64,000 nt of DNA, taken from positions 806,001 through 870,000 of the forward strand of contig JAHBZM010000001.1 of assembly GCA_019635435.1 (NCBI GenBank), written 5' to 3'. This DNA comes from Ramlibacter sp. GTDB lineage: Bacteria; Pseudomonadota; Gammaproteobacteria; Burkholderiales; Burkholderiaceae_C. The translations under genes were made by a program, and so were the position numbers. Below, in pieces: positions 35,001-44,236 of this stretch. Below the pieces are notes generated by a model, which saw nothing but the letters and a program-made list of their open reading frames with translations, ran no database searches and was not told the DNA's origin. Numbering within the stretch: position 1 is the stretch's first letter; every line of letters starts with the position of its first letter.

Positions 35001-35267
35001 CGCCCCATCATCATGACCTCGCTGGCGTTCATCCTGGGGGTGTTGCCGCTGGTCGTGGCCAGCGGTGCTGGCTCGGCGAGCCAGCGCGCCATTGGCACCG
35101 GGGTGATGGGCGGCATGATCACGGCCACCGCGCTGGCGGTGTTCTTCGTGCCCATCTTCTTCGTGGTGGTGCGCCGCATCTTCAAGGGCAGCGAGCGGCA
35201 GCGCCGCATGTACGCCCACGAACTCAACGGGGGCGACACGGCCGCCACCAAGGGGGAGCAGGCATGA
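32100..35267 (+). CDS. acrB: RND multidrug efflux pump, inner-membrane subunit (AcrB/MexB type, HAE1)
   Basis: 1055 residues with twelve membrane helices and two large periplasmic loops. It begins MAKFFIDRPIFAWVIALFIL. The proton-relay residues are present: the DD pair in GIVVDDAIVVVENVERIM (TM4) and the Lys in GLSAKNAVLIIEYAKDL (TM10). It exports hydrophobic and amphiphilic drugs by proton antiport as a trimer. It starts 16 bases after acrA and its TGA overlaps the ATG of the outer-membrane gene. Confidence 0.96.
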   Translation: MAKFFIDRPIFAWVIALFILVLGGVAITKLPVAQYPSVAPPSIVVSATYPGASAQTLEDSVISVIEQEMNGSPGLIYMESVTQANGGGQITLSFESGTNADLAQVDVQNRLARASPRLPAAVTQQGVRVDKARSNFLLFTILSSDNPAYDPVALGDYASRTVLPEIQRIPGVGQAQLFGTERAMRVWLDPAKVASFNLSAAEITAAIRAQNAQVSSGTIGDLPNVAGQGIAATVVVNGQLSSREQFGDIVLRANTDGSTVRLKDVARLELGAQTYATSARLNGKPSTGIGVQLSTTGNALATAKAIRKRMEELSKFFPPGVKWDIPYDSSRFVNISISQVVETLIEAMILVFLVMYLFLQNLRYTIIPTIVVPVSLLGTFAVLLALGFSINVLTMFGMVLVIGIVVDDAIVVVENVERIMSEEGLPPREATRKAMGQISGAIIGVTVVLVSVFVPLAFFGGAVGNIYRQFSAVMLASILFSAFMALSLTPALCATLLKPVEAGHHHEKRGFFGWFNRGFSRTAKSYEGFVARLLRRAARYLLVYAAIIGAVVLLGARLPSSFLPAEDQGYMLVNVQLPPGATITRTTRVMEQVEDFILKQPEVQSMVGVLGFSFSGQGQNAALAFVTLKDWSERKGAQHTAQAIAGRAFGALSGVRDAFIFALSPPAIPELGTASGFNFRLQDRGGNGHAALLAARNQLLGAASKSKILAGVRPDGLEDAPQLQLDIDRDKAQALGVGFDAINAALSTSLGSSYVNDFPNRGRLQRVIVQADAKDRMQPEDLLKLNAINSRGGAVPLSAFASTRWINGPMQTIRYNGYPAMRISGDAAPGRSTGEAMDEMERLAGQLPPGFAFEWTGQSREEKLSGAQAFILLGFSLLAVFLCLAALYESWSIPLSVILVVPLGILGALLGANLRGFSNDVYFKVGLITIIGLSAKNAVLIIEYAKDLHAQGKGVVEAVLQACHLRFRPIIMTSLAFILGVLPLVVASGAGSASQRAIGTGVMGGMITATALAVFFVPIFFVVVRRIFKGSERQRRMYAHELNGGDTAATKGEQA

Positions 35268-36661
35268 CTTGCGCTTTTCTCAGATCCGCGGCCCTGTCGG
35301 CCGCCGCACTGGCCGTCCTCGGCGGTTGCACGATGATTCCGGCCTACCAGAGGCCAGACGCGCCTGTGGCGCCCCGCTGGCCGGGCGCGCAGGGGGCCGA
35401 GCCCGCCGGCGAGGCCGCGGCCGACATCGAATGGCAGACCTACTTTCAGGACCCGCAGCTCAAGCGCCTGATCGGCCTGGCGCTGCAGGGCAACCGCGAC
35501 CTGCGCGTGGCGGTGCTCAACATCGAGCAGGCCCGGGCCCAGTACCAGATTCGCGGTGCCGACCGTTACCCGACCCTCAACCTCGCGGCGACCGGCTCGC
35601 GCACGCCCACCAGCACCGGCGGCATTGCCAGCGCCTACACCGCGGGCCTCTCGGTGTCGGCCTGGGAGATCGACTTTTTTGGCCGCCTCGCCAGCCTCAA
35701 GGAGGCGGCCCGCGCCCAGTACCTGGCCACCGAGGAAGGCCGCAAGGGCGTGCAGATCGCGCTGGTCGCCGCCGTGGCCGGCAGCTACCTGAACCTGCTC
35801 GCGGACGACGAACTGCTGGCACTCACGCGGCAGACGCTGGCCACGCGCGAGGATTCGCTCAAACTTTCCAGGCTGCGCTTTGACAACGGCGCCGCCTCCG
35901 AACTGGACTTCCGGCAGGCGGAGTCCCTGACCGAAGGGGCCCGGGTGGCCCTGGCCCAGCTGCAGCGCCAGCGCGCATTGGACGAGAATGCCCTGGTGCT
36001 CCTCCTGGGCCAGCCCCTGCCGGGCGACTTTGCGGTCTCAGGCTCCACGGAAGCAGTCCGCCTGCAGCCGGTCCCGGCGGGTCTGCCCTCTGATCTGCTG
36101 ACGCGCCGCCCGGACATCCGCCAGGCCGAGCAGCAACTGCTGGCGGCCAATGCCAACATCGGCGCCGCGCGTGCGGCGTTCTTCCCCCGCATCGCACTCA
36201 CCGCGGGGGCCGGCACCGCCAGCAACCACCTGTCCGGCCTCTTCAGCGGCGGGTCTTGGGGCTGGACGCTGGCGCCGCAGGCCCTGCTTCCGATCTTTGA
36301 CGCGGGCCGCAACCAGGCGGGTCTGGCATCTGCCAGGGCCGGCCGCGACATGGCCGTGGCCCAGTATGAAAAAGCCATCCAGACAGCCTTCCGCGAGGTG
36401 GCGGATGCATTGGCCGGGCGGGCCACGCTGGGCGAGCAATTGCGGGCCCAGCAGGCCCAGGCGCAGGCGGAGGCCACGCGGTTCAAGCTGTCTGATCTGC
36501 GCTACCAGAACGGCGTGGCCAGCTACCTGGACCTGCTGGACGCCCAGCGCGCGTTGTTCACCGCGCGCCAGGCGGTGGTGCAGACCCGGTTGCTGCAGCT
36601 GCAGAACCAGGTGGCGCTCTACAAGTCCCTGGGGGGGGGCTGGAAGGATGCGGCGCCCTGA
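35264..36661 (+). CDS. oprM: RND efflux outer-membrane channel lipoprotein (OprM/NodT family)
   Basis: 465 residues. ATG 35264 overlaps the acrB stop (ATGA). Signal MTCAFLRSAALSAAALAVLGGC gives lipidated Cys22. Two OEP repeats follow, with WEIDFFGRLASLKEAARAQYLATEEG, PSDLLTRRPDIRQAEQQLLAANANIGAARAAFFP and LRYQNGVASYLDLLDAQRALF. The trimer forms the outer-membrane duct of the tripartite pump. An open frame extends upstream into acrB but the lipoprotein signal fixes the start. Confidence 0.94.
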   Translation: MTCAFLRSAALSAAALAVLGGCTMIPAYQRPDAPVAPRWPGAQGAEPAGEAAADIEWQTYFQDPQLKRLIGLALQGNRDLRVAVLNIEQARAQYQIRGADRYPTLNLAATGSRTPTSTGGIASAYTAGLSVSAWEIDFFGRLASLKEAARAQYLATEEGRKGVQIALVAAVAGSYLNLLADDELLALTRQTLATREDSLKLSRLRFDNGAASELDFRQAESLTEGARVALAQLQRQRALDENALVLLLGQPLPGDFAVSGSTEAVRLQPVPAGLPSDLLTRRPDIRQAEQQLLAANANIGAARAAFFPRIALTAGAGTASNHLSGLFSGGSWGWTLAPQALLPIFDAGRNQAGLASARAGRDMAVAQYEKAIQTAFREVADALAGRATLGEQLRAQQAQAQAEATRFKLSDLRYQNGVASYLDLLDAQRALFTARQAVVQTRLLQLQNQVALYKSLGGGWKDAAP

Positions 36662-36665
36662 TCGC

Positions 36666-36703
36666 ACGGCCTGCGGGTTTCCCCGCAAGGCCGTCGTTAT
36701 AAT
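36666..36703 (+). promoter_or_regulatory. Hairpin and -10 element before the cytochrome c gene
   Basis: ACGGCC-T-GCGGG and CCCGC-AA-GGCCGT pair around TTTC (36666-36694), and TATAAT follows at 36698-36703. The hairpin may end the efflux transcript, although it has no T-run, while TATAAT would start the cytochrome transcript 39 bases before its ATG. No good -35 is seen. Confidence 0.45.
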
Positions 36704-36741
36704 CGAGGGTTGATTTCAAAGCCCCGTTTTTTGAGGACGCC

Positions 36742-37326
36742 ATGAGCGACAACACCCACGAAGAAGCCCACACGGGCCCGATCAAGAACCCCAAGCAACT
36801 GCTCCTGGCGGTGTTTTTCTCATTCGTCGTTCCCGTGTTTGCCATCATTGGCCTCGTGTACTTCGTGGTGTCGGCGGCCAAGCCGGCGGGGCAGACGGCC
36901 ACCGAAAGCCTGTCGCTGAGCGGTATCTCCGCCGACGACCATGCCAGGGGCGTGGCCGCCCGCCTGCAGAAAATCGGCATGGTCGAGATTCGCGACGCGA
37001 ACCGCCCGCTCAAGACCGGCGAGGAAGTCTTCAAGGCGCAATGCACGGCCTGCCACACCGCTGGTGTCGCCGGCGCGCCCAAGTTCGGCGATGCCGCTGC
37101 CTGGGGCCCGCGCATCAAGACCGGCCTGGATGCGCTGCTGCACTCCGCGCTCAAGGGCAAGGGCGCCATGGGTCCGCAGGGCGGCGGCGACTTCGACGAT
37201 CTGGAAGTGGCGCGTGCCGTGGTCTACATGGCCAATGCCGGCGGTGCCAAGTTCGCCGAGCCGCAGCGGCCCGCCGCGGCGGCATCCGCGCCGGCGGCCG
37301 CCGATGCGCCCATGGCCAAGAAGTAA
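36742..37326 (+). CDS. Membrane-anchored cytochrome c5-like protein
   Basis: 194 residues. A single membrane anchor lies at residues 20-44 (LLLAVFFSFVVPVFAIIGLVYFVV). The haem site is CTACH (Cys101, Cys104, His105) and Met143 in GKGAMGPQGG is the likely sixth ligand. A class I cytochrome of c5/c-554 type that carries electrons in the periplasm. The tail is Ala/Pro-rich. ATG 36742 is preceded by TTTTGAGGACGCC. A terminator follows the stop after 22 bases. Confidence 0.9.
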   Translation: MSDNTHEEAHTGPIKNPKQLLLAVFFSFVVPVFAIIGLVYFVVSAAKPAGQTATESLSLSGISADDHARGVAARLQKIGMVEIRDANRPLKTGEEVFKAQCTACHTAGVAGAPKFGDAAAWGPRIKTGLDALLHSALKGKGAMGPQGGGDFDDLEVARAVVYMANAGGAKFAEPQRPAAAASAPAAADAPMAKK

Positions 37327-37348
37327 GGCCCCCTGCATTCAAGCCCCG

Positions 37349-37372
37349 AGCCGGTCACTGACCGGCTTTTTT
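37349..37372 (+). terminator. Rho-independent terminator after cytochrome c
   Basis: AGCCGGTCA and TGACCGGCT form a stem around one base (in practice a 7-base loop), followed by TTTTTT. It also contains the stop codon of the convergent gene on the minus strand (ending at 37355). Confidence 0.87.
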
Positions 37373-37903
37373 CATGGGGCTGCGTTCATAGCCAAACAGC
37401 TGGGGCAGTTCCGCTGCTGGCTGTTCCTCGGGCGTCCAGACACCCTGTTCCACCGCGTCGGCCGCATGCATGACGTCCTGGGTGTGGACCAGGCCAAAGC
37501 CCAGGTCGGTGTCCAGGTAGACGCGGCCCTGTTCGTCCAGGATGCAGCGCCGGGGGCGCGCCGCCGCCCCCGTGTGCGCCGTCACGGACAAATCCGGGCT
37601 GATGCGCCAGATCAGCGGTGTTGCCTCCAGCTCCACGTACACCCGCTGTGGACCGTTCTGGAAGAACCAGCGGCCCTGCGCGTCGCCTTCGTAGTTGCGC
37701 TGGATGAACTCGACCAGCTTGTCGTGCCTGAGCAGCGAGCCCCGGCTTGAAGGCGAGCCGCCGTCGTCGCGCGAGAATGGCCCGGCGGCCTGGGTCCGGT
37801 CATCGCGCATGTGCCAGTTGCCGCGCGCGTCCAGGCCCAGCCAGCCATAGCAGTCGGGCACATTGGGCCATTTCGCGATGGCCTGGCGGACGATGTCATC
37901 CAT
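37355..37903 (-). CDS. Conserved hypothetical protein (DUF-type, Comamonadaceae-like)
   Basis: 182 residues. It begins MDDIVRQAIAKWPNVPDCYG, then WLGLDARGNWHMRDD and a GRWFFQNGPQRVYVELEATPLIWR block; the middle has CILDEQGRVYLDTDLGFGLVHTQD. I recall similar DUF2946-like or DUF2944-like entries but cannot name the family with certainty. No signal peptide or membrane segment. Several Trp/Asp-rich blocks suggest a small globular domain with a nutrient- or cofactor-related role, but no function can be given. It is 9 bases downstream of the TauE-type gene and likely shares its transcript. Confidence 0.75.
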   Translation of the reverse strand: MDDIVRQAIAKWPNVPDCYGWLGLDARGNWHMRDDRTQAAGPFSRDDGGSPSSRGSLLRHDKLVEFIQRNYEGDAQGRWFFQNGPQRVYVELEATPLIWRISPDLSVTAHTGAAARPRRCILDEQGRVYLDTDLGFGLVHTQDVMHAADAVEQGVWTPEEQPAAELPQLFGYERSPMKKAGQ

Positions 37904-37912
37904 GGGGCTACC

Positions 37913-38671
37913 TTAACGCAGGAACGCGTCGTAGCCGGTTTTCAGGATCAGGGCGCTCACCACCCCAATGAACACCACCCGCACAAAGCCCGTGCCGTGC
38001 TTGAGTGCCATGTGGGTGCCGATCACGCTGCCCAGCACATTGGCCACGGCCAGGGCCAGTGCGAAATGCCACCACACATGGCCCTTGAGCGCGAACAGGA
38101 TCAGCGCCGCGAGATTGGTGGCGGTATTGAGCAGCTTGGCCGATGCCGAGGCATTGAGGAAGTCGTAGCCCAAAAGCCGCACGAACAAAAATACAAAGAA
38201 GCTGCCGGTGCCCGGCCCGAAGAAGCCGTCGTAAAAGCCGATCACGAGGCCGATGGCGCTGGCCATCGCCATTTCGGTCCGCCCGGTCAGGGTGGGGGTG
38301 TGGTGCTTGCCCAGTTCCTTTTTGGCCAGGGTGTAGCCCAGCACGGCCACAAGGACGAAAGGCAGCAGCTTGCGCAGGAATTCGGGTGAGATGACGGTGA
38401 CCACCCAGGCGCCGGCAAAAGACCCGGCGAACCCGGCGGCCGCGGCCGGCAGCAGGGCCTGCCAGCGCATCTGCACACGGCGGCTGTATTGCGCCGTGGC
38501 GATCGCGGTTCCCCAGACCGAAGCGCTCTTGTTGACGCCGAACAGCGTGGCCGGGTGGGTGTTGGGAAAGGTGGCAAAAAGGGCGGGGACGAGAACCAGG
38601 CCGCCGCCGCCCACAATCGCGTCGACAAAGCCGGCCAGCAACGAGGCCAGCGACACAAGCATCAATTCCAT
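37913..38671 (-). CDS. TauE/SafE family membrane permease (YfcA type)
   Basis: 252 residues, about eight membrane segments. The N-terminus has ASLLAGFVDAIVGGGGLVLVPALF and the middle TNLAALILFALKGHVWWH, with GLVIGFYDGFFGPGTGSFFVF, all typical of the TauE/SafE (DUF81) family. Members export sulfite, sulfoacetate or other small organosulfur anions; the substrate here is unknown. It is transcribed with the hypothetical gene after it. A short dispersed repeat lies just upstream of its start. Confidence 0.9.
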   Translation of the reverse strand: MELMLVSLASLLAGFVDAIVGGGGLVLVPALFATFPNTHPATLFGVNKSASVWGTAIATAQYSRRVQMRWQALLPAAAAGFAGSFAGAWVVTVISPEFLRKLLPFVLVAVLGYTLAKKELGKHHTPTLTGRTEMAMASAIGLVIGFYDGFFGPGTGSFFVFLFVRLLGYDFLNASASAKLLNTATNLAALILFALKGHVWWHFALALAVANVLGSVIGTHMALKHGTGFVRVVFIGVVSALILKTGYDAFLR

Positions 38672-38693
38672 GGGCTCATTGTCGCATCCGGTT

Positions 38694-38750
38694 TGCTATT
38701 GATTTTGTAGCAATTGGTGGCCGCCCCGTCTGAACTCCAGCCTGTTTTAA
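38694..38750. repeat. Dispersed repeat family A, copy 1 (intergenic)
   Basis: TGCTATTGATTTTGTAGCA, then AATTGGTGGCCGCC, then TGAACTCCAGCCTGTTTTAA. The first block is a small hairpin (TGCTA/TAGCA). The same modules occur at 50980-51046, 57001-57066 and 62116-62184. It lies upstream of the permease gene. Confidence 0.8.
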
Positions 38751-38762
38751 CACCAAAAGCCC

Positions 38763-38793
38763 AATAAAAAGGCGCCGGGACTGCCGGCGCCTT
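38763..38793 (-). terminator. Leftward terminator-like hairpin with no obvious gene
   Basis: On the minus strand AAGGCGCCGG-CAGTC-CCGGCGCCTT is followed by TTTATT, a good intrinsic terminator. No minus-strand gene lies between it and amtB on the right. It may end a short leftward transcript or insulate the permease gene. Confidence 0.6.
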
Positions 38794-38863
38794 GCGAAGG
38801 GCGCCTCGTGGGGCGCCTGGAATTGGATTTGTGCGTTGTTGGGGGGTGTCTCCTCGGCTCCTC

Positions 38864-38890
38864 TGCAAAGCGTGCAGCCTGCACGTTTGC
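38864..38890. promoter_or_regulatory. Inverted repeat, candidate activator site upstream of amtB
   Basis: TGCAAAGCGTGCAGCC followed by TGCACGTTTGC: arms GCAAA(G)CGTGCA and TGCACGTTTGC around GCC. It lies about 100-125 bases upstream of the -24/-12 promoter, where an enhancer-binding protein such as NtrC would be expected. The match to the NtrC consensus is partial. Confidence 0.4.
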
Positions 38891-38989
38891 GAGAGTCGGA
38901 ACTTTAGCCTCCGCACCGCGATAGTGCATTGGGAGTTTCCCGTGGCCCGCCAACGCCGCAGGCACGCCATTTCAGGGTTAACCATTAAC

Positions 38990-39004
38990 TGGCATGACTT
39001 ATGC
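38990..39004 (+). promoter_or_regulatory. Candidate sigma-54 promoter of amtB
   Basis: TGGCATGACTTATGC has GG and GC exactly ten bases apart and matches TGGCA well at -24. Transcription would start near 39016, 28 bases before ATG 39044. Nitrogen-limited, NtrC-dependent control of amtB is established in many proteobacteria, so the placement makes sense. Confidence 0.65.
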
Positions 39005-39043
39005 AGCGACCCCTCCAGTTGGGTCACAAAAAAAGGACTGTAT

Positions 39044-40501
39044 ATGCGGGACATGGGAAAAAGCATCATCCTGGCCATGGCACTGTGGGCCAGCCTGCAG
39101 GCCGTGACCTGGGCCCAGAGTGCCGCGCCGGCGACGCCGGCGAGCGGGCTGGATGCCGCACCGCCGGCGGTCGCGCCAGCGCCCGCAGCCGTGGCTCCCG
39201 CGGCGGCGGTTGCGCCGGCCGCGGTGCCGGCACCCGCTCCCGCACCTCCGCCGGCGCCAACGCGTCCGGGCCTGGTGGCGCAGGACACGATCAGCGGCGC
39301 CGATACCGCCTGGATGATGACCTCCACCGCGCTGGTGTTGCTGATGACGCTGCCCGGCATTGCGCTGTTTTACGCCGGCATGGTGCGCAAGAAGAGCGTG
39401 ATCAACACCATGGCCTGCGTGGTGGCCATTGCGGCCCTGGTCAGCCTGCTGTGGTTTGCCGTGGGCTATTCCTGGGCATTCACCCCGGGCAGCGGCTTCA
39501 TTGGCGGCCACGAGCGGCTGTGGTTCAGCGGGCTCGACTACCTCAAGGAAGGCGGCAAGGTGGCGGTCAGCCACGTCGCGCCCAACATCCCCGAGTCGGT
39601 CTACGCCATGTTCCAGTTGACCTTTGCCATCATCACGGCGGCGCTGGTGGTGGGCTCTTTCGTCGAGCGCATGAAGTTCTCCGCCATGCTCTGGTTCATC
39701 GGCATGTGGTCACTGGTGGTCTATGCGCCCATCGCGCACTGGGTCTGGGAGCCCGGTGGCTGGCTGGCCCAGCTGGGCGCGCTCGACTTCGCGGGCGGCT
39801 CGGTGGTGCACATCAACGCGGGCATTTCGGGGCTGGTCTGCGCCTATTTCCTCGGGCCGCGGCGTGGCTATGGCCGCGAGGCGTTCGAGCCCTACAACCT
39901 GGGCCTGACCATGGCGGGAGCCGGCATGCTGTGGGTGGGCTGGTTTGGTTTCAATGCCGGCTCGGCCGTGGCTTCGGACGGGCGCGCCGGCCTCGCGATG
40001 GCGGTGACGCACATCGCGGCCGCGGCGGGCGCGATCTCGTGGATGCTGGGCGAATGGGTGCTGCGCGGTCGGCCGTCATTGCTGGGGCTGTGTTCTGGCC
40101 TGGTCGCCGGTCTGGTGGCCATCACGCCCGCCGCCGGTTTTGTGACGCCCAAGTCCGCGCTGCTGATCGGCTTGATTGCCGGGCTGGCCTGCTACTGGGG
40201 CGCCACGGGGCTCAAGCGGCTGCTGCGCGCCGACGATTCGCTGGACGTGTTTGGCGTGCACGGCATTGGCGGCATCGTGGGTTCGCTGCTGACCGGGGTG
40301 TTCGTGAGCAAGACCGTCTCGGGCGCGGAAGGCAGCGTTCTCACCCAGGCCATTGGCGCTGGCGCGGTGCTGGCCTACAGCCTGGTGATGACGGTGCTGC
40401 TGCTGTTGCTCACCAAGTTCATCGTCGGCCTGCGGGTGGACGAGCAAAGCGAGCTGACCGGGCTTGACATTGCACAGCACCGAGAGCGTATGGGTTCCTA
40501 G
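39044..40501 (+). CDS. amtB: Ammonium transporter (Amt family)
   Basis: 485 residues. A signal peptide (about 1-25, ending VTWAQS) and an Ala/Pro-rich linker to about 76 precede eleven membrane helices. Family blocks include GADTAWMMTSTALVLLMTLPGIALFYAG, FAGGSVVHINAGISGLV and DDSLDVFGVHGIGGIVGSLLTG; His residues of the pore (HIN and FGVHG) are in place. It conducts NH4+/NH3 at the inner membrane. ATG 39044 follows AAAAGGACTGTAT. A candidate sigma-54 promoter lies upstream. No P-II gene is adjacent within the window. Confidence 0.95.
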   Translation: MRDMGKSIILAMALWASLQAVTWAQSAAPATPASGLDAAPPAVAPAPAAVAPAAAVAPAAVPAPAPAPPPAPTRPGLVAQDTISGADTAWMMTSTALVLLMTLPGIALFYAGMVRKKSVINTMACVVAIAALVSLLWFAVGYSWAFTPGSGFIGGHERLWFSGLDYLKEGGKVAVSHVAPNIPESVYAMFQLTFAIITAALVVGSFVERMKFSAMLWFIGMWSLVVYAPIAHWVWEPGGWLAQLGALDFAGGSVVHINAGISGLVCAYFLGPRRGYGREAFEPYNLGLTMAGAGMLWVGWFGFNAGSAVASDGRAGLAMAVTHIAAAAGAISWMLGEWVLRGRPSLLGLCSGLVAGLVAITPAAGFVTPKSALLIGLIAGLACYWGATGLKRLLRADDSLDVFGVHGIGGIVGSLLTGVFVSKTVSGAEGSVLTQAIGAGAVLAYSLVMTVLLLLLTKFIVGLRVDEQSELTGLDIAQHRERMGS

Positions 40502-40531
40502 ACATCGAGCCATCAGGCAAGGAGGTCCAGC

Positions 40532-40990
40532 ATGTTGGTCAGTGAAAAACTCGCAATGGCGGCGCACCTGCACGTGCTGCTGCGGCGCAAGACGGGCCGC
40601 GTCACGGATACCGAGTGGATGGCGTCCAACACCGAGTACGCGCTGGAGATCGTGCGATTCGCGCGGGCCAAGGCGCAGGAGGACGGCCACCCTGATCTTG
40701 CCGAATGGGCGGACAAGCTCGAGCGGGCCACCGTGGAATCGGCCAAGGCTCCCGGTGCCCGGCCGCTGGCCCAGAGTGCCTTGCAGATGCTGCGCGAGCG
40801 GTCGGCTGGCGCCGCCGCCGCCACGCCCGCGACCGCGCAGGAGGCGCCGGCGTTCTCTCCGGACACCACGGGGGGCTTCTCGTCCTCGACCTTTGGCGAG
40901 TCCGGCTTTGCCGACTCGGTGCTGGGGTCGGGCCGGCCGCGCAAGGAGCGCGACCCCAACGCACCGCGCTACGTGGGCGGGATCCGCTGA
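40532..40990 (+). CDS. Conserved hypothetical protein
   Basis: 152 residues. The N-terminal half is helical (LAMAAHLHVLLRRKTGRVTDTEWMASN, then YALEIVRFARAKAQEDGHPDLAEWADKLE); the C-terminal half is Ala/Ser/Gly-rich and ends DPNAPRYVGGIR. No signal peptide or membrane helix. A strong AAGGAGG site lies 8-13 bases before ATG 40532. It follows amtB by 30 bases and may share its transcript. I do not recognise a function. Confidence 0.75.
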   Translation: MLVSEKLAMAAHLHVLLRRKTGRVTDTEWMASNTEYALEIVRFARAKAQEDGHPDLAEWADKLERATVESAKAPGARPLAQSALQMLRERSAGAAAATPATAQEAPAFSPDTTGGFSSSTFGESGFADSVLGSGRPRKERDPNAPRYVGGIR

Positions 40991-41022
40991 CCCGCGCGGC
41001 GGGCGCGATCCGGTGGCCGGGA

Positions 41023-42690
41023 TCAGACCCCGGCGCGAATCCACTCGGCGGCTTTTTCCGCCAGCATCAGCGTCGGTGAGTTGGTGTTGCCACTGGTGAT
41101 GGTGGGCATCGCGCCCGCGTCCACCACGCGCAAGCCCGCCACGCCGCGCACCCGCAGGTGCGAATCGAGCACCGCCATCGGGTCACCGTCGGGCCCCATG
41201 CGCGTGGTGCCCACGGGGTGGAAGATGGTGGTGGCGATGTCGCCCGCCAGCCGGGCCAGTTCGTCGTCGGTCTGGAACTGGGTCCCGGGCTTCCACTCCT
41301 GGGGCTGGTAGCGGGCCAGGGCCGGCTGCGCCACGATGCGCCGCGTCACCCGCAGCGAGTCGGCCGCCACCTTGCGGTCGGCCTCGGTGCTCAGGTAGTT
41401 GGGTGCAATGGCCGGCGCATCCTCAAACCGCGGGCTGCGGATCTTCACCGTGCCGCGGCTCGTGGGGTTGAGGTTGCACACGCTCGCCGTGAACGCCGGC
41501 ACGCTGTGCAGCGGCTCGCCAAAGGCGTCCAGGCTCAGCGGCTGCACGTGGTATTCCAGATTGGGCCAGGGCTGGTCGGGTGAACTGCGCGTGAACGCGC
41601 CAAGCTGCGAGGGCGCCATGCTCATGGGGCCGCTGCGGGTCAGCGCGTACTCGAGGCCGATCCGGGCCTTGCCCCAGAGCGAGTTGGCCAGCGTGTTTAG
41701 CGTGGACACGCCGTTCACCTTGAACACCGCGCGGATCTGCAGGTGGTCCTGCAGGTTGGCGCCCACGCCCGGCAGCTCATGCACCACCGCCACGCCGTGC
41801 TGGTGCAGCAGCGCGGCCGGCCCGACGCCCGAGAGCTGCAGCAACTGGGGCGAACCAATGCTGCCGGCGCTCAGGATCACCTCGGCCGCGGCGCGGACGG
41901 TCACCTGCTGCCCGTCCCGGTGGACCACGGCGCCGGTGCAGCACTTGCCGCCGTCGGGCGTGGCCTCGATCAGCAGGCGCGACACCTGCGCGGAGGTCCA
42001 CATTTCAAAATTGGGCCGCCCCTGGCAGGTGGGCCGCAGAAACGCCTTGGCGGTGTTCCAGCGCCAGCCGCTCTTCTGGTTGACCTCGAAGTAGCCCACG
42101 CCTTCGTTGCTGCCGCTGTTGAAGTCGTCTGTGGCGGGCAGGCCGGCTTCCTGGGCGGCCAGCGCAAAGGCGTCCAGCACATCCCAGCGCAGGCGCTGCT
42201 TCTCGATGCGCCACTCGCCGGTGCTGCCGGTGCGCCGGTTGCCATGCAGCCGCTTGAAGTCGTCGCTTGCGGCGTCGGGCTGGTCCAGGCGCCAGTGATC
42301 CTCGTGTTTGCGGAAGTAGGGCAGCGCGGCGTCCCAGCGCCAGTCGGCGTCGCCCGTGAACTCGGCCCAGTGGTCGTAGTCGCGCGCCTGGCCGCGCATG
42401 TAGATCATGCCGTTGATGCTGCTGCAGCCGCCCAGCGTCTTGCCGCGCGGGTAGCGCAGCGCCCGGCCGTTGAGGCCGGCGTCGGGCTCGGTCTGGTAGA
42501 GCCAGTCGGTGCGCGGGTTGCCAATGCAGTACAGGTAGCCCACCGGGATGTGGATCCAGTGGTAGTCGTCCTTGCGGCCGGCCTCGATCAGCAGCACCCG
42601 TTTGGCCGGGTCCGCGCTGAGCCGGTTGGCCAGCAGGCAGCCGGCGGTGCCGGCGCCAATGATGACGTAGTCGAACGTGGGGTCGCTCAC
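41023..42690 (-). CDS. GMC-family FAD-dependent alcohol dehydrogenase (HpdH-like, likely 3-hydroxypropionate)
   Basis: 555 residues. The FAD-binding motif is YVIIGAGTAGCLLANRLS at the N-terminus, followed by RYPRGKTLGGCSSINGMIYMRGQ. The C-terminal GMC block FHPVGTTRMGPDGDPMAVLD and RVVDAGAMPTITSGNTNSPTLMLAEKAA holds the catalytic His pair region. It starts 4 bases after mmsA, so both are co-transcribed. GMC dehydrogenase plus MmsA, divergent from a LysR regulator, matches the described hpdH-mmsA arrangement in 3-hydroxypropionate users: alcohol to semialdehyde, then to acetyl-CoA. A choline-dehydrogenase-type role is the alternative. Confidence 0.85.
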   Translation of the reverse strand: MSDPTFDYVIIGAGTAGCLLANRLSADPAKRVLLIEAGRKDDYHWIHIPVGYLYCIGNPRTDWLYQTEPDAGLNGRALRYPRGKTLGGCSSINGMIYMRGQARDYDHWAEFTGDADWRWDAALPYFRKHEDHWRLDQPDAASDDFKRLHGNRRTGSTGEWRIEKQRLRWDVLDAFALAAQEAGLPATDDFNSGSNEGVGYFEVNQKSGWRWNTAKAFLRPTCQGRPNFEMWTSAQVSRLLIEATPDGGKCCTGAVVHRDGQQVTVRAAAEVILSAGSIGSPQLLQLSGVGPAALLHQHGVAVVHELPGVGANLQDHLQIRAVFKVNGVSTLNTLANSLWGKARIGLEYALTRSGPMSMAPSQLGAFTRSSPDQPWPNLEYHVQPLSLDAFGEPLHSVPAFTASVCNLNPTSRGTVKIRSPRFEDAPAIAPNYLSTEADRKVAADSLRVTRRIVAQPALARYQPQEWKPGTQFQTDDELARLAGDIATTIFHPVGTTRMGPDGDPMAVLDSHLRVRGVAGLRVVDAGAMPTITSGNTNSPTLMLAEKAAEWIRAGV

Positions 42691-42694
42691 GGGG

Positions 42695-44236
<1,542 letters not shown>

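Larger units (their letters stand above)
38672..39043. other. 372-base intergenic region upstream of amtB
   Basis: No credible gene. It contains a dispersed repeat (38694-38750), a leftward terminator (38763-38793), an inverted repeat (38864-38890) and a sigma-54 type promoter (38990-39004), described separately. No glnK-like coding sequence is found here, although many bacteria keep it next to amtB. Confidence 0.65.

Noticed and set aside
38747..38965. 72-codon minus-strand frame upstream of amtB
   Set aside because: Runs through the terminator hairpin and has no recognised features.
38999..40467. Other long frames over amtB (491-488 codons)
   Set aside because: They lack membrane segments and motifs, whereas the amtB frame has the full Amt signature.
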